Shown here piece after piece: positions 51,285 through 59,807 of a stretch of 64,000 bases of DNA. A model generated the notes under the pieces. The model was not told where the DNA came from. It ran no database searches and saw nothing but the letters and a program-made list of their open reading frames with translations. The position numbers and the translations under genes are program-made. The stretch's first letter is position 1, and the number at the start of each line of letters is the position of its first letter. Source of the stretch: Streptomyces sp. NRRL F-5122 (lineage in GTDB: Bacteria; Actinomycetota; Actinomycetes; Streptomycetales; Streptomycetaceae); NCBI RefSeq assembly GCF_001507435.1, contig NZ_LMWH01000238.1, positions 58,238 through 122,237 on the forward strand, in the 5' to 3' direction.

Positions 51285-53369
51285 ATGCGGTGGTTGGTGG
51301 GTTGGAGCAGCACCGCCGCTGGAGCCGCAGCGCCCGGATCGGCCGGGGCCACCGGATACGACGGCGAGACCGTGCACCCGGTGGGCTCCCAACTCCTGTG
51401 GGGCGACCCGGACCCCCTGTGGGCGGTGGGCGACTGGCGCCCCGACGAGGTGCGCGTGGTGAAGGCCGACGCCCAGAACCGGATCGCGGTCCTCGGCATG
51501 TGCGGAGCGTCCGACGAGGAACTGCGCGTCGGCCTGTTCGCCGCCCGGGGAGGGGCACTTCGCCATCTGACCGCCTGGCCCGGCAGCTATACCGCCGTCG
51601 TCCAGGTCGGACGCAGGGTCACGGTGTGCGGCGATCTCGCGGGCGCGCGGCCGGTGTTCTACACGCCCTGGGCGGGCGGCACGGCCTACGCGACCGCCGC
51701 TCTCCCCCTCGCCGACCTCATCGAGGCCAATCTGGACTTCGGGCACCTGGCGGCCCTCCTCGCCGCACCCGACGTACCGGCCGCGGTGCACGACTCGACC
51801 CCGTACGACGGCGTGCGGCGCATCCCGCCGGGCCACGCGCTCATCCTGCGGGCGGGATCGCGCGAGATCGCCGGATACGAGCCGGTCGCCTCGCTCGCGG
51901 TCGCGGCACCCCCGGCGGACCCGGGAGCGGCGGTGGACGCGGTGCGCGACGCCCTCGTCGACGCCGTGCGCGCACGTCTGGCGGCGCCCCGGCACGTCCC
52001 GGGCACCGACATCGACCCCGGGCCCGTTCCCGGGATGGGGCCGGCCGAACGCCGCGCCGCGCGCGGGATGCCCGTGCCCGGCATCGGCTCCGACCTCTCC
52101 GGCGGGCCGGCCTCCGGCACGCTGGCGTTGCTCGCGGCGGGTCTGCCAGGGATGCCCGGGACGGTGCTCGGGCACGGCACCGGAGCAGGTGAGCGTCTGC
52201 TGGCCGTCACGTTCAACGACCTGGCCGTCAGGGGGCGCGAGGCGGAGCTGGAGCGGGCGGGCACGCTGGCGGCGAACCCCCGTCTGCACCACGTGGTGGT
52301 GGCCGGCGGCGAAGAGGTGCTGCCGTATGCCGACCTGGAGGGCCCGCTGACCGACGAACCGGGCCCGTCCCTGGTGACGGCGGCCCGGCATCGCGCACGA
52401 CTGGCCGCGGGCAGCGCCGACCACTTCACGGGCTACGGCGCGCGCCAGGTCCTCGACGCGCACCCGGCCCGTCTCGCGGACCTGCTGATGGACCGCAAGC
52501 GGCGCCATCTGGTGCGCCCGGTGGCCGCGCTCGCGAAGGCGGACGGCTCGGTGATGGTCCCCGCGCGGGTGTACAGCGCGGCGCGCCGGCTGGCCCGTAC
52601 GCCGTACCGTGCCGGGGTCGACGCGCTCTCCGACCGGCTGATGCAGCGGCGGTTCGAGGAGCCCGGAGGCGCCGTGGGCGCGTCGCTCGCGGCGCTCACC
52701 TGGGCCAGACCGGGGCCCGCGGCGCGCTGGCTCACCGGTGAGGCACTCGCTGAAGTATCGGTTCGCCTCCAAGGAGCCGCCGGCCGGACGGGAGTGGGTC
52801 CTGGACAGCGGCCGGGCGACTTCCGCGCCCGGGCGGCGCTGGCGAGACACGCGGCGGATCTGCGGGTGCTCGAACAGGCCGCCGAGATCCGCTCCCAGCG
52901 CCTGCACGCTCCCTTCCTGGACAACCAGGTCGTCCGCGCGTGCCGGGCCCTCCCCGAGGCGCTCCGTGTGCAGCCGGGAGCGCGGGCGGCGATCCTGCGC
53001 ACCGTGCTGGAGGGCGCGGGGGTGGGCGGCCTGCCCCCCGGCTGGGGCGCACCCACGCACGCGTCCTCCGCCGTGGCCGCCCGCACCGGTCTGCGGGTCG
53101 CGGCGGACTCCCTGACGGCCCTGTTCGACACACCGCTCCTCGCCGAGGCGGGCCTGGTCGAGGCCCGGGTGGTCCGCGAGGCGGTACGGGACGCGGCGGA
53201 CGGCGCCGCGCTCCCGCTGGACGGGATCGCGGACCTCGTCGCCCTGGAACTGTGGCTGCGGCGCCTGCTGGCCCGACGGGGCACCTGCTGGACGGGCACC
53301 CCGGCCCGGGCGCGCGCCGTGCCAGCGGGCATCGCCCCCCAGGGACGCGCCCTCGGCGCGGGCGCGTAG
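51285..53369 (+). CDS. Asparagine-synthase/lasso-cyclase-like protein, probably orphan
   Basis: This 694-residue protein (ATG 51285 after GGAGGCG) has an N-terminal glutaminase-like domain without a Cys2 nucleophile (MRWLVGW), containing GSYTAVVQVGRRVTVCGDLAGARPVFY and GVRRIPPGHALIL, as in lasso peptide cyclases. The AsnB synthetase domain follows. Its ATP loop reads DLSGGPASGTLALLA (about 270), lacking the usual aspartate of SGGxDS. C-terminal parts match (LHAPFLDNQVVRACRALPEALRV). No lasso precursor, RRE or protease was found nearby. It is conserved at this site in Streptomyces, so it is not clearly a natural-product gene. It may make an amide or adenylate. Confidence 0.8.
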   Translation: MRWLVGWSSTAAGAAAPGSAGATGYDGETVHPVGSQLLWGDPDPLWAVGDWRPDEVRVVKADAQNRIAVLGMCGASDEELRVGLFAARGGALRHLTAWPGSYTAVVQVGRRVTVCGDLAGARPVFYTPWAGGTAYATAALPLADLIEANLDFGHLAALLAAPDVPAAVHDSTPYDGVRRIPPGHALILRAGSREIAGYEPVASLAVAAPPADPGAAVDAVRDALVDAVRARLAAPRHVPGTDIDPGPVPGMGPAERRAARGMPVPGIGSDLSGGPASGTLALLAAGLPGMPGTVLGHGTGAGERLLAVTFNDLAVRGREAELERAGTLAANPRLHHVVVAGGEEVLPYADLEGPLTDEPGPSLVTAARHRARLAAGSADHFTGYGARQVLDAHPARLADLLMDRKRRHLVRPVAALAKADGSVMVPARVYSAARRLARTPYRAGVDALSDRLMQRRFEEPGGAVGASLAALTWARPGPAARWLTGEALAEVSVRLQGAAGRTGVGPGQRPGDFRARAALARHAADLRVLEQAAEIRSQRLHAPFLDNQVVRACRALPEALRVQPGARAAILRTVLEGAGVGGLPPGWGAPTHASSAVAARTGLRVAADSLTALFDTPLLAEAGLVEARVVREAVRDAADGAALPLDGIADLVALELWLRRLLARRGTCWTGTPARARAVPAGIAPQGRALGAGA

Positions 53370-53445
53370 GCATCCCCCGGTGCATCGGGGCTCCACCACG
53401 CCGAACCACGTGGCCGCACCGCACCTCCCCGGCCAGAATGGCCCG

Positions 53446-56400
53446 ATGCGGTACAGGATCCTGGGCGTCGCCCAAGCAGAGGACGACCGGGGAACCCCAC
53501 TCCCCCTGGGCGGCCCCCGCGTGCGCGGCCTGCTCACCGCGCTCGCCCTGCGCGCCGGCCGTACCGCCACGCTCTCGGACCTGATCGACGAGGTGTGGGC
53601 CGACGATCCGCCGCTGGACGCCCCGGCCGCGCTCCAGGCCCTGGTCGGACGGCTCCGCAGGGTCGTCGGACGCGACGCCGTCACCTCGGAGCCCGGCGGC
53701 TACCGCCTCGTGGCCCCCCGCGACGCCGTCGACCTCTTCCTCTTCGAGGACCTCGTGCAGCGCGGCACCGCGGCCCTCGCAGAGGGCGACGCCCTGACGG
53801 CCGCCGGTGATCTGCGCGAGGCCCTGGCCCTGTGGCGCGGTCCCGCCCTCGCCGACCTCCCGGACCGCGGTGCCGCCGCACGCCTCGAGGCCCTGCACCT
53901 CGCGGCGAACCGGACCCGCATCGAGGCCGATCTGCGCCTGGGCCGCGCCGACGACGTCGTACCCGAGCTGACGGAACTGACCTCGGCCCGCCCCTACGAC
54001 GAGCCGCTGCACGCCCTCCTCATCCGCGCCCTGCGCGCCACGGGGCGTGCAGCCAACGCGCTCGCCGCGTACGAGGTCGTGCGTCGTGCGCTGGCGGACG
54101 GGCTGGGCGCCGACCCGGGTGCGGAACTGCAGTCGCTGCACGCCGAGCTGCTCTCCCCCGAGCCCTCCGCGCCCGTACCGTCGCCGCCCGTACGCCCCAC
54201 CCTCGCCCCGGCGGCCTCCCGCGCCGCCCGCACGGGCAACCTCCGCCCGCGCCTGAACTCCTTCGTGGGCCGGGAGCCCGAACTCGACGCCATCCGCTCC
54301 GACTTGCGCAGGTCGCGCCTGGTCACCCTCACCGGTCCGGGAGGCTCGGGCAAGACCCGGCTCGCCGAGGAGGCCGCCGCCGGGCTGCCGCAGGCGTGGC
54401 TTGCCGAACTTGCCCCGCTGGACCGCCCCGAGGCGGTGCCGGCCGCGGTGGTGAGCGCGCTCGGTCTGCGCGAGACCGCACTGATCACCAACGAGATGGC
54501 GGTCCCCCACGACGATCCGATCGCCCTGCTGATCGAGTACTGCGCGCCTCGCAGCGAACTCCTCGTCCTCGACAACTGCGAACATGTGATCGGCGCCGCC
54601 GCGGAGCTCGCGGAGACCCTTCTGACCCACTGCCCCGGGCTCACGATCCTCGCCACCAGCCGCGAGCCTCTCGGAGTGCCCGGCGAGTCGGTCCGCCCGG
54701 TCGAACCCCTGCCGCCCGACCCCGCGCACCGGCTCTTCATGGAGCGCGCGGCCGCCGTGCGCCCCGACGCCCCCGCGGCCCGCGACCCGGAGGCCGTCGA
54801 CGAGATCTGCCGCCGCCTGGACGGTCTGCCCCTCGCCATCGAACTGGCCGCGGCCCGGCTCCGGTTGCTGACCCCACGGCAGATCGCCGACCGCCTCGAC
54901 GACCGATTCCGGCTTCTCACCTCCGGCAGCCGTACGGTGCTGCCCCGCCAGCAGACCCTGCGCGCGGTCGTCGACTGGTCCTGGGATCTGCTCGACGAGC
55001 GTGAGCGCACGGTGCTGCGCGAGGTCTCCGTCTTCGCCGGCGGCTGGGACCTGGCCGCCGCGGAGGCCGTGTGCACCGGACCCGCCGCCGACCTGGTCGG
55101 GGCGCTCGTGGACAAGTCCCTGATCGTCGCGGCCCCGTACGACGCGGACGGCGGCGGTATGCGCTACCGCATGCTGGAGACGATCCACGAGTACGCCGCC
55201 GAGCGTGCCGCCGAGGTCCCCGAACTGCGTGCAGCGGCGGAGCGCCGGCACCGCCGATGGGTGCGGGCGCTCGTCGAGGAGGCCGAGCCGAAGCTGCGCT
55301 CCGCCGACCAACTCCCTTGGATCCAGAGGCTGGAGAACGAGCTCGACAACATCAGGACCGGGCTGTACCGGGCGATCGTCGCGGGCGCCGAGGAGGAGGC
55401 GGGGGCCGTCGCCCTCGCGACGGGCTGGTTCTGGTGGCTGCGCAACTTCCGCCGTGAGGGCGCCGAGTGGGTGGACCGCCTGCTGCGCCTCGGAGCGGTC
55501 CTGGACGCCCGCGCCGGCCATGACCCGGTCGCTCCCGCGCCGACGGCGGTCCCGCCCCGGGTCGGGACCGGGAAAGCGGAGTCCTGCACCGCCTCCGCGG
55601 GGCGCCCCGCCGTCGACGCCTTCGAGGAGCTCGAGGCGGTCGACCCCGTCGACACGTTCCTCGCCCACGAGGACGCCGAGCGGGGGCACCCCCTCCATGC
55701 GCTGCGGATGAAACTGCGGGTCCTGCACATGTTTCTGCTCGCCGAGTCGCGGCCGGCGGAATCGATGCGGAACGAGCGATCGCAGCGGTACGTCGCCCTG
55801 GTGCACGAGCACTTCGCTCGGGGAGGCCGGGACGCGGCGCGGCTGCCCGGCATCATCTGGCCGATGACCGCCTACTACCTGGGTGAACCGCACGACGTCC
55901 GGCTCGCCATGGACGCGGCACTCGCCAACTGCCGCAGCCACGGCGACGACTGGGAGATCGGCGTCACCCTCATGCTCCGCACGCATGTCCTCGTCGACTC
56001 GCAGGGCGGTCTGCACGACGTGGACGGCGACCTCGCCGAACTCCGCCTGATCAGCCGCCGGGTGGGCGACCGCTGGATGCGTGCGCAGGTGTGCAGCGCG
56101 GCGGGCGAGGCGGCGATGGGGCGGGGCGACTTCCCCGAGGCGCAGGGCGAGTACGAGGAGGCGCTGCGACTCGCCCACGAGGTGGGGGCATACGCGGAGA
56201 CCCCGTTCCTCATCGCACGGCTCGGCGAGATCACGTACCGCGAGGGGAAGCGGGAGGACGCGCGGGCGGCGCTGGACGAGGCGAGCGATGCCGCCGATCG
56301 GTACGGAGTGCAGGACGCCCGCGCGTACGTGTCGCTGTTGCGCGCCCGCATGGCGCTGGACGACGGGGAGACCGCCGTGGCGCGGGAGTGGTGGGAACGG

Positions 56401-56838
56401 GCGCGGGTGGAGATGTGGAGCGGCACACCGCCCCCGCAGTTCGTCGCCGCGCTGAACGGTGTCGACGCGCTCGTCACCGTCGCCGAGGCGGGACCGGAGT
56501 CCGGTCTGCCCAAGGTGTCCGAGGCACTGAGCCAGGCGGTGTCGGGCCAGTGCGCGGAGGCGGTGACGGCGGGACTCGTGGACACCGCGGCCAACGTCCT
56601 GGGCAGCCTGGGCGCGCACGCCGACGCGGTCCGGCTGCTCGCCGCCGCGGACAGCTGGCGCGGTCCGGCGGTGCGGCCCGCACCGGAGTCCACGGAGGTC
56701 GAGCGGACACGGGACGCGGCCCGGGACGCCCTCGGCCCGGCACGCTTCGACGCCGAACAGGCCAAGGGCTCCGCGTTCACGGCGGAGGACGTACTGGCGG
56801 ACCTGGCGGAGGCGTCCGCGCGCCATCCCGTCCGATGA
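53446..56838 (+). CDS. SARP/AfsR-like regulator (BTAD + NTPase + TPR)
   Basis: This 1,130-residue regulator starts at ATG 53446. Residues 1-90 form an OmpR-like winged HTH (YRILGVAQAEDDRGTPLPLGGPRVRGLLTALALRAGR...LIDEVWADDPP). The BTAD domain spans about 95-245. An NB-ARC/STAND ATPase follows, with P-loop TGPGGSGKTRLAEEA (about 296) and Walker B LLVLDNCEHV. A helical TPR region fills the C-terminal 500 residues. Such regulators activate secondary metabolism or respond to signalling. Linkage to atrA and the AsnB-like gene is conserved in S. coelicolor as I recall. The targets are unknown. Confidence 0.88.
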   Translation: MRYRILGVAQAEDDRGTPLPLGGPRVRGLLTALALRAGRTATLSDLIDEVWADDPPLDAPAALQALVGRLRRVVGRDAVTSEPGGYRLVAPRDAVDLFLFEDLVQRGTAALAEGDALTAAGDLREALALWRGPALADLPDRGAAARLEALHLAANRTRIEADLRLGRADDVVPELTELTSARPYDEPLHALLIRALRATGRAANALAAYEVVRRALADGLGADPGAELQSLHAELLSPEPSAPVPSPPVRPTLAPAASRAARTGNLRPRLNSFVGREPELDAIRSDLRRSRLVTLTGPGGSGKTRLAEEAAAGLPQAWLAELAPLDRPEAVPAAVVSALGLRETALITNEMAVPHDDPIALLIEYCAPRSELLVLDNCEHVIGAAAELAETLLTHCPGLTILATSREPLGVPGESVRPVEPLPPDPAHRLFMERAAAVRPDAPAARDPEAVDEICRRLDGLPLAIELAAARLRLLTPRQIADRLDDRFRLLTSGSRTVLPRQQTLRAVVDWSWDLLDERERTVLREVSVFAGGWDLAAAEAVCTGPAADLVGALVDKSLIVAAPYDADGGGMRYRMLETIHEYAAERAAEVPELRAAAERRHRRWVRALVEEAEPKLRSADQLPWIQRLENELDNIRTGLYRAIVAGAEEEAGAVALATGWFWWLRNFRREGAEWVDRLLRLGAVLDARAGHDPVAPAPTAVPPRVGTGKAESCTASAGRPAVDAFEELEAVDPVDTFLAHEDAERGHPLHALRMKLRVLHMFLLAESRPAESMRNERSQRYVALVHEHFARGGRDAARLPGIIWPMTAYYLGEPHDVRLAMDAALANCRSHGDDWEIGVTLMLRTHVLVDSQGGLHDVDGDLAELRLISRRVGDRWMRAQVCSAAGEAAMGRGDFPEAQGEYEEALRLAHEVGAYAETPFLIARLGEITYREGKREDARAALDEASDAADRYGVQDARAYVSLLRARMALDDGETAVAREWWERARVEMWSGTPPPQFVAALNGVDALVTVAEAGPESGLPKVSEALSQAVSGQCAEAVTAGLVDTAANVLGSLGAHADAVRLLAAADSWRGPAVRPAPESTEVERTRDAARDALGPARFDAEQAKGSAFTAEDVLADLAEASARHPVR

Positions 56839-56973
56839 GCGGGGCCCCGTCGTCCACGTGCGGGTGAACCGGGTCGTGGGAGCCCGGGACGACCCCTGCC
56901 GGTGATTTCGTTCGTGGAGCACCGTCCCGGTTCGTAGGACGGCTCACCGGGACGGGTGATACGCGGTAGGTGT

Positions 56974-57007
56974 CCCGGGCGCGGACCGCACAGGATCCGC
57001 GCCCGGG
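56974..57007. terminator. Hairpin between convergent SARP gene and atrA
   Basis: A perfect 12-bp stem (CCCGGGCGCGGA and complement) with a 10-nt loop, 42 bp beyond the atrA stop. Probable terminator for both convergent genes. Confidence 0.65.
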
Positions 57008-57048
57008 GAGAGCCGACGAGCAGGAGCCCGGGCGGGGCGCCGACCGGC

Positions 57049-57816
57049 TCAAGCCGGGCGGGAGCGCAGGCCCTCCAGCAGAATGTCGAGCAACCGGGTC
57101 GAGGCCGCCGCCTGCTGGGCGGGGTCCGGCAGCGACGGCGCCGCCGTCGCGATCACCAGCAGCACGTCGGAGACGGTGACGTCGGGCCGCAGTTCACCCG
57201 CGCCACGAGCCCGCTCGACGAGCTGACCGACGACCTCGAGCAGTCTGGCCGCACCGGCGTCGTCCTGCTCCGCGGCGGTCCGCTGCTCGACGAGCCGGAG
57301 CTCGGTGGCGGACGGGTAGCGCTGCTGCGGCACCCGCGCCTCGTCCACCAGCAGGGAGTCCGGCCCCTGCGGACCGTCCTCGGCCACTCCCACCCGCAGC
57401 ACATGCGGTGGCAGCAGCCGACCCGCGCCCGACGCCACCGACGTCCGCAGGAAGCGCGAGAGCGCCGACCACGGCTCGTCCTCCTGGCCGAGCGCCGCCC
57501 TGGCCTGATCGGTCAGCCGGGAGGTCTCCTCCTCGGCTATCCGCCGCACCAGGACGTCCTTGCTCGGGAAGCGCCGGTACACCGTGCCGACGCCGACCCT
57601 GGCACGGCGCGCCACGTCCTCCATCGGCGCGCCGTAGCCCAGCTCGCCGAAGACCTCGCGCGCCGCCCGCAGTACATGTTCCAGGTTGCGCTGTGCGTCC
57701 ACGCGCAGCGGTGTCGACCGAGCACCGTCCCCGCGTCCGTTCCCCGTGGCCGCGCTCATCGCGCCCGCCGGTCCGACGGCAGACGTGGACGGCCAATGAG
57801 AGTCCTGAATGTGCAT
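57049..57816 (-). CDS. atrA: AtrA, TetR-family global regulator
   Basis: This 255-residue TetR protein has its HTH at about residues 45-90 (NLEHVLRAAREVFGELGYGAPMEDVARRARVGVGTVYRRFPSKDVLVRRI), after a 40-residue basic/flexible N-terminal tail. The ligand domain includes LRTSVASGAGRLLPPHVLRV. Position next to ndh and the SARP gene matches AtrA of S. coelicolor (SCO4118), which activates actII-orf4 and other secondary-metabolism and developmental genes. ATG 57816 has GGGGGAT upstream; the frame stays open further upstream, so other starts are possible. Identity rests on synteny and family fit. Confidence 0.8.
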   Translation of the reverse strand: MHIQDSHWPSTSAVGPAGAMSAATGNGRGDGARSTPLRVDAQRNLEHVLRAAREVFGELGYGAPMEDVARRARVGVGTVYRRFPSKDVLVRRIAEEETSRLTDQARAALGQEDEPWSALSRFLRTSVASGAGRLLPPHVLRVGVAEDGPQGPDSLLVDEARVPQQRYPSATELRLVEQRTAAEQDDAGAARLLEVVGQLVERARGAGELRPDVTVSDVLLVIATAAPSLPDPAQQAAASTRLLDILLEGLRSRPA

Positions 57817-58194
57817 AAGCGATCCCCCGGTAATGACGTCTCCCCCCGGAGACTTCCCGCCATTGGAAGCCGGTGTGCACGGAACCAGCGCCGTATGCGA
57901 CCAGGTCCGCCCGTCGCGGGCCGGTCGAGCGCAACCCCTTACACCCCGTCGACACACGAACATAGTTGAGCAGGGGTCAATTCAGAAGGGGCAGGTTCCG
58001 CACAGAGCGCCCCCCGATCGGAGTACGGGGCGGTTACGTCCCGATTAATCCCTCGAACGCCACCTCGCATGCACCGGCTGACCTGCGGTCCTTTCACACA
58101 GTCCGGCAATTCGGCCAACTCTGCCTCGTGCCGTTGGCCGGTCACACAATTTGCCGGGGCTGTGGACAAACTCCAGAGTCCGAGGCGTCATGGG
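57817..58194. other. Divergent promoter region between atrA and ndh
   Basis: 378 bp without a supported gene. AT-richer patches around 57960-57990 and 58140-58170 are likely promoter sites. I did not find a convincing AtrA-type inverted repeat by eye. Confidence 0.4.
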
Positions 58195-59595
58195 ATGGTG
58201 ACGGCTGCAACCCATCGGGGCACGCCCCCCGACCCCCCGAAGTGTGTGCGCATCCTCATCGTCGGCGGTGGCTACGTCGGCCTGTACACGGCCCTGCGTC
58301 TGCAACGCAGACTCAAGGCGGAACTCGCGCGCGGCGAGGCCGAGATCGTGGTGGTGTCGCCCGATCCGTACATGACGTACCAGCCCTTCCTGCCGGAGGC
58401 GGCGGCCGGCGCCATCTCGCCGCGCCATGTGGTCGTCCCGCTCCGGCGGGTCCTGGACGGCTGCCGGGTCGTCGTCGGCGAGGTCACCTCCATCGACCAC
58501 GCCAAGCGCACCGCCACGCTCGACACGCTCGCCACCGAGGAGACCGGGCAGACGGAGCAGCTGTCGTACGACGAACTCGTCCTCGCTCCGGGCTCCATCT
58601 CGCGCACGCTGCCGATTCCCGGTCTGGCCGAGCACGGCATCGGCTTCAAGACGGTCGAGGAGGCCATCGGACTGCGCAACCACGTCATCGAGCAGATGGA
58701 CATCGCCTCCTCAACGCGCGATCCCGAGATCCGCGACGCGGCCCTCACCTTCGTCTTCGTGGGGGGCGGATTCGCCGGCGTGGAGGCGCTCGGCGAACTC
58801 GAGGACATGGCCCGTTACGCCGCGCGCTACTACCACAACGTCAAGCCCGAGGACATGAAGTGGATCCTCGTGGAGGCCTCCGACCGCATCCTTCCGGAGG
58901 TCGGCGAGGAAATGGGCCGCTACACGGTCAGCGAACTGCGCCGCCGCAACATCGACGTACGCCTGAAGACCCGGCTGGAGTCCTGCGTCGACCGGGTCGC
59001 CGTCCTCTCCGACGGCGCGCGCTTCCCCGCGCGTACGGTCGTGTGGACCGCCGGAGTGAAACCGCACCCCGTGCTGGCCGCCACGGACCTTCCGCTGAAC
59101 GGCCGCGGTCGCCTGAAGTGCACCCCCGAACTCACCCTGGACGGCGTCCGGCACGCCTGGGCCGCGGGCGACGCGGCGGCCGTCCCGGACGTCACCGCCG
59201 CCGAACCGGGCCAGGAGACCGCGCCCAACGCCCAGCACGCGGTGCGCCAGGCACGGGTGCTCGGCGACAACATCGTGCGCTCGCTGCGCGACCAGGCGCT
59301 GGAGACGTACGCGCACAAATACGTGGGCTCGGTCGCCTCCCTGGGACTGCACAAGGGTGTCGCCCACGTCTACGGGCGCAAGCTGAAGGGGTACCCTGCG
59401 TGGTTCATGCATCGCGTGTACCACCTCAGCAGGGTGCCCACCTTCAACCGCAAGGCGCGTGTGCTGGCCGAATGGACCCTGGCCGGGCTCTTCAAGAGGG
59501 AGATCGTCTCTCTCGGTTCACTCGAACACCCCCGCGCGGAGTTCGAACTTGCGGCCGGTGGAAAGCCTCCTGGGTACCCGAAGGGGTCGTCCTGA
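58195..59595 (+). CDS. ndh: Type II NADH:quinone dehydrogenase
   Basis: This 466-residue membrane-associated flavoprotein transfers electrons from NADH to menaquinone without proton pumping. The FAD site is VRILIVGGGYVGLYTALRLQRRL. The NADH site is LTFVFVGGGFAGVEALGELEDM. HAWAAGDAAAVPD is the late FAD motif, and NAQHAVRQARVLGDNIV and YVGSVASLGLHKGVAHVYG are family features. The C-terminal part attaches to the membrane. ATG 58195 is chosen; GTG 58198 is as likely. It diverges from atrA and is followed by a PP2C gene. Confidence 0.92.
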   Translation: MVTAATHRGTPPDPPKCVRILIVGGGYVGLYTALRLQRRLKAELARGEAEIVVVSPDPYMTYQPFLPEAAAGAISPRHVVVPLRRVLDGCRVVVGEVTSIDHAKRTATLDTLATEETGQTEQLSYDELVLAPGSISRTLPIPGLAEHGIGFKTVEEAIGLRNHVIEQMDIASSTRDPEIRDAALTFVFVGGGFAGVEALGELEDMARYAARYYHNVKPEDMKWILVEASDRILPEVGEEMGRYTVSELRRRNIDVRLKTRLESCVDRVAVLSDGARFPARTVVWTAGVKPHPVLAATDLPLNGRGRLKCTPELTLDGVRHAWAAGDAAAVPDVTAAEPGQETAPNAQHAVRQARVLGDNIVRSLRDQALETYAHKYVGSVASLGLHKGVAHVYGRKLKGYPAWFMHRVYHLSRVPTFNRKARVLAEWTLAGLFKREIVSLGSLEHPRAEFELAAGGKPPGYPKGSS

Positions 59596-59619
59596 CCGGA
59601 TCCAGGAACTCCGCCGAAA

Positions 59620-59646
59620 GGGCCGACGTCTGACGGATGTCGGCCC
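59620..59646 (+). terminator. Hairpin after ndh
   Basis: An 11-bp stem with one mismatch (GGGCCGACGTC against GATGTCGGCCC), 24 bp after the ndh stop. Likely terminator before the PP2C gene. Confidence 0.55.
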
Positions 59647-59807
59647 GGTCGGGGAGACTGGTCCACGACCGTGGGCGGGCCGACCCTCGCCCGGGCGCAT
59701 CCACCAGGCTTCCCCCAACTGGGCCGTACCCCCGGGGCGGGCCTCCGGACCGGACCCCGACCGGAACCGGAGCCGGCCGGAGACGACAACGACGAGGCAA
59801 GGAATCG

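Noticed and set aside
51285..53369. Lasso peptide biosynthetic cluster
   Set aside because: No precursor peptide, RRE protein or B-type protease was found on either side.
52732..56922. A 1,396-codon open frame antisense to the AsnB-like and SARP genes
   Set aside because: It is a mirror of two well-supported genes and arises from GC-rich third positions; the translation is Gly/Arg/Val-rich with no domain.
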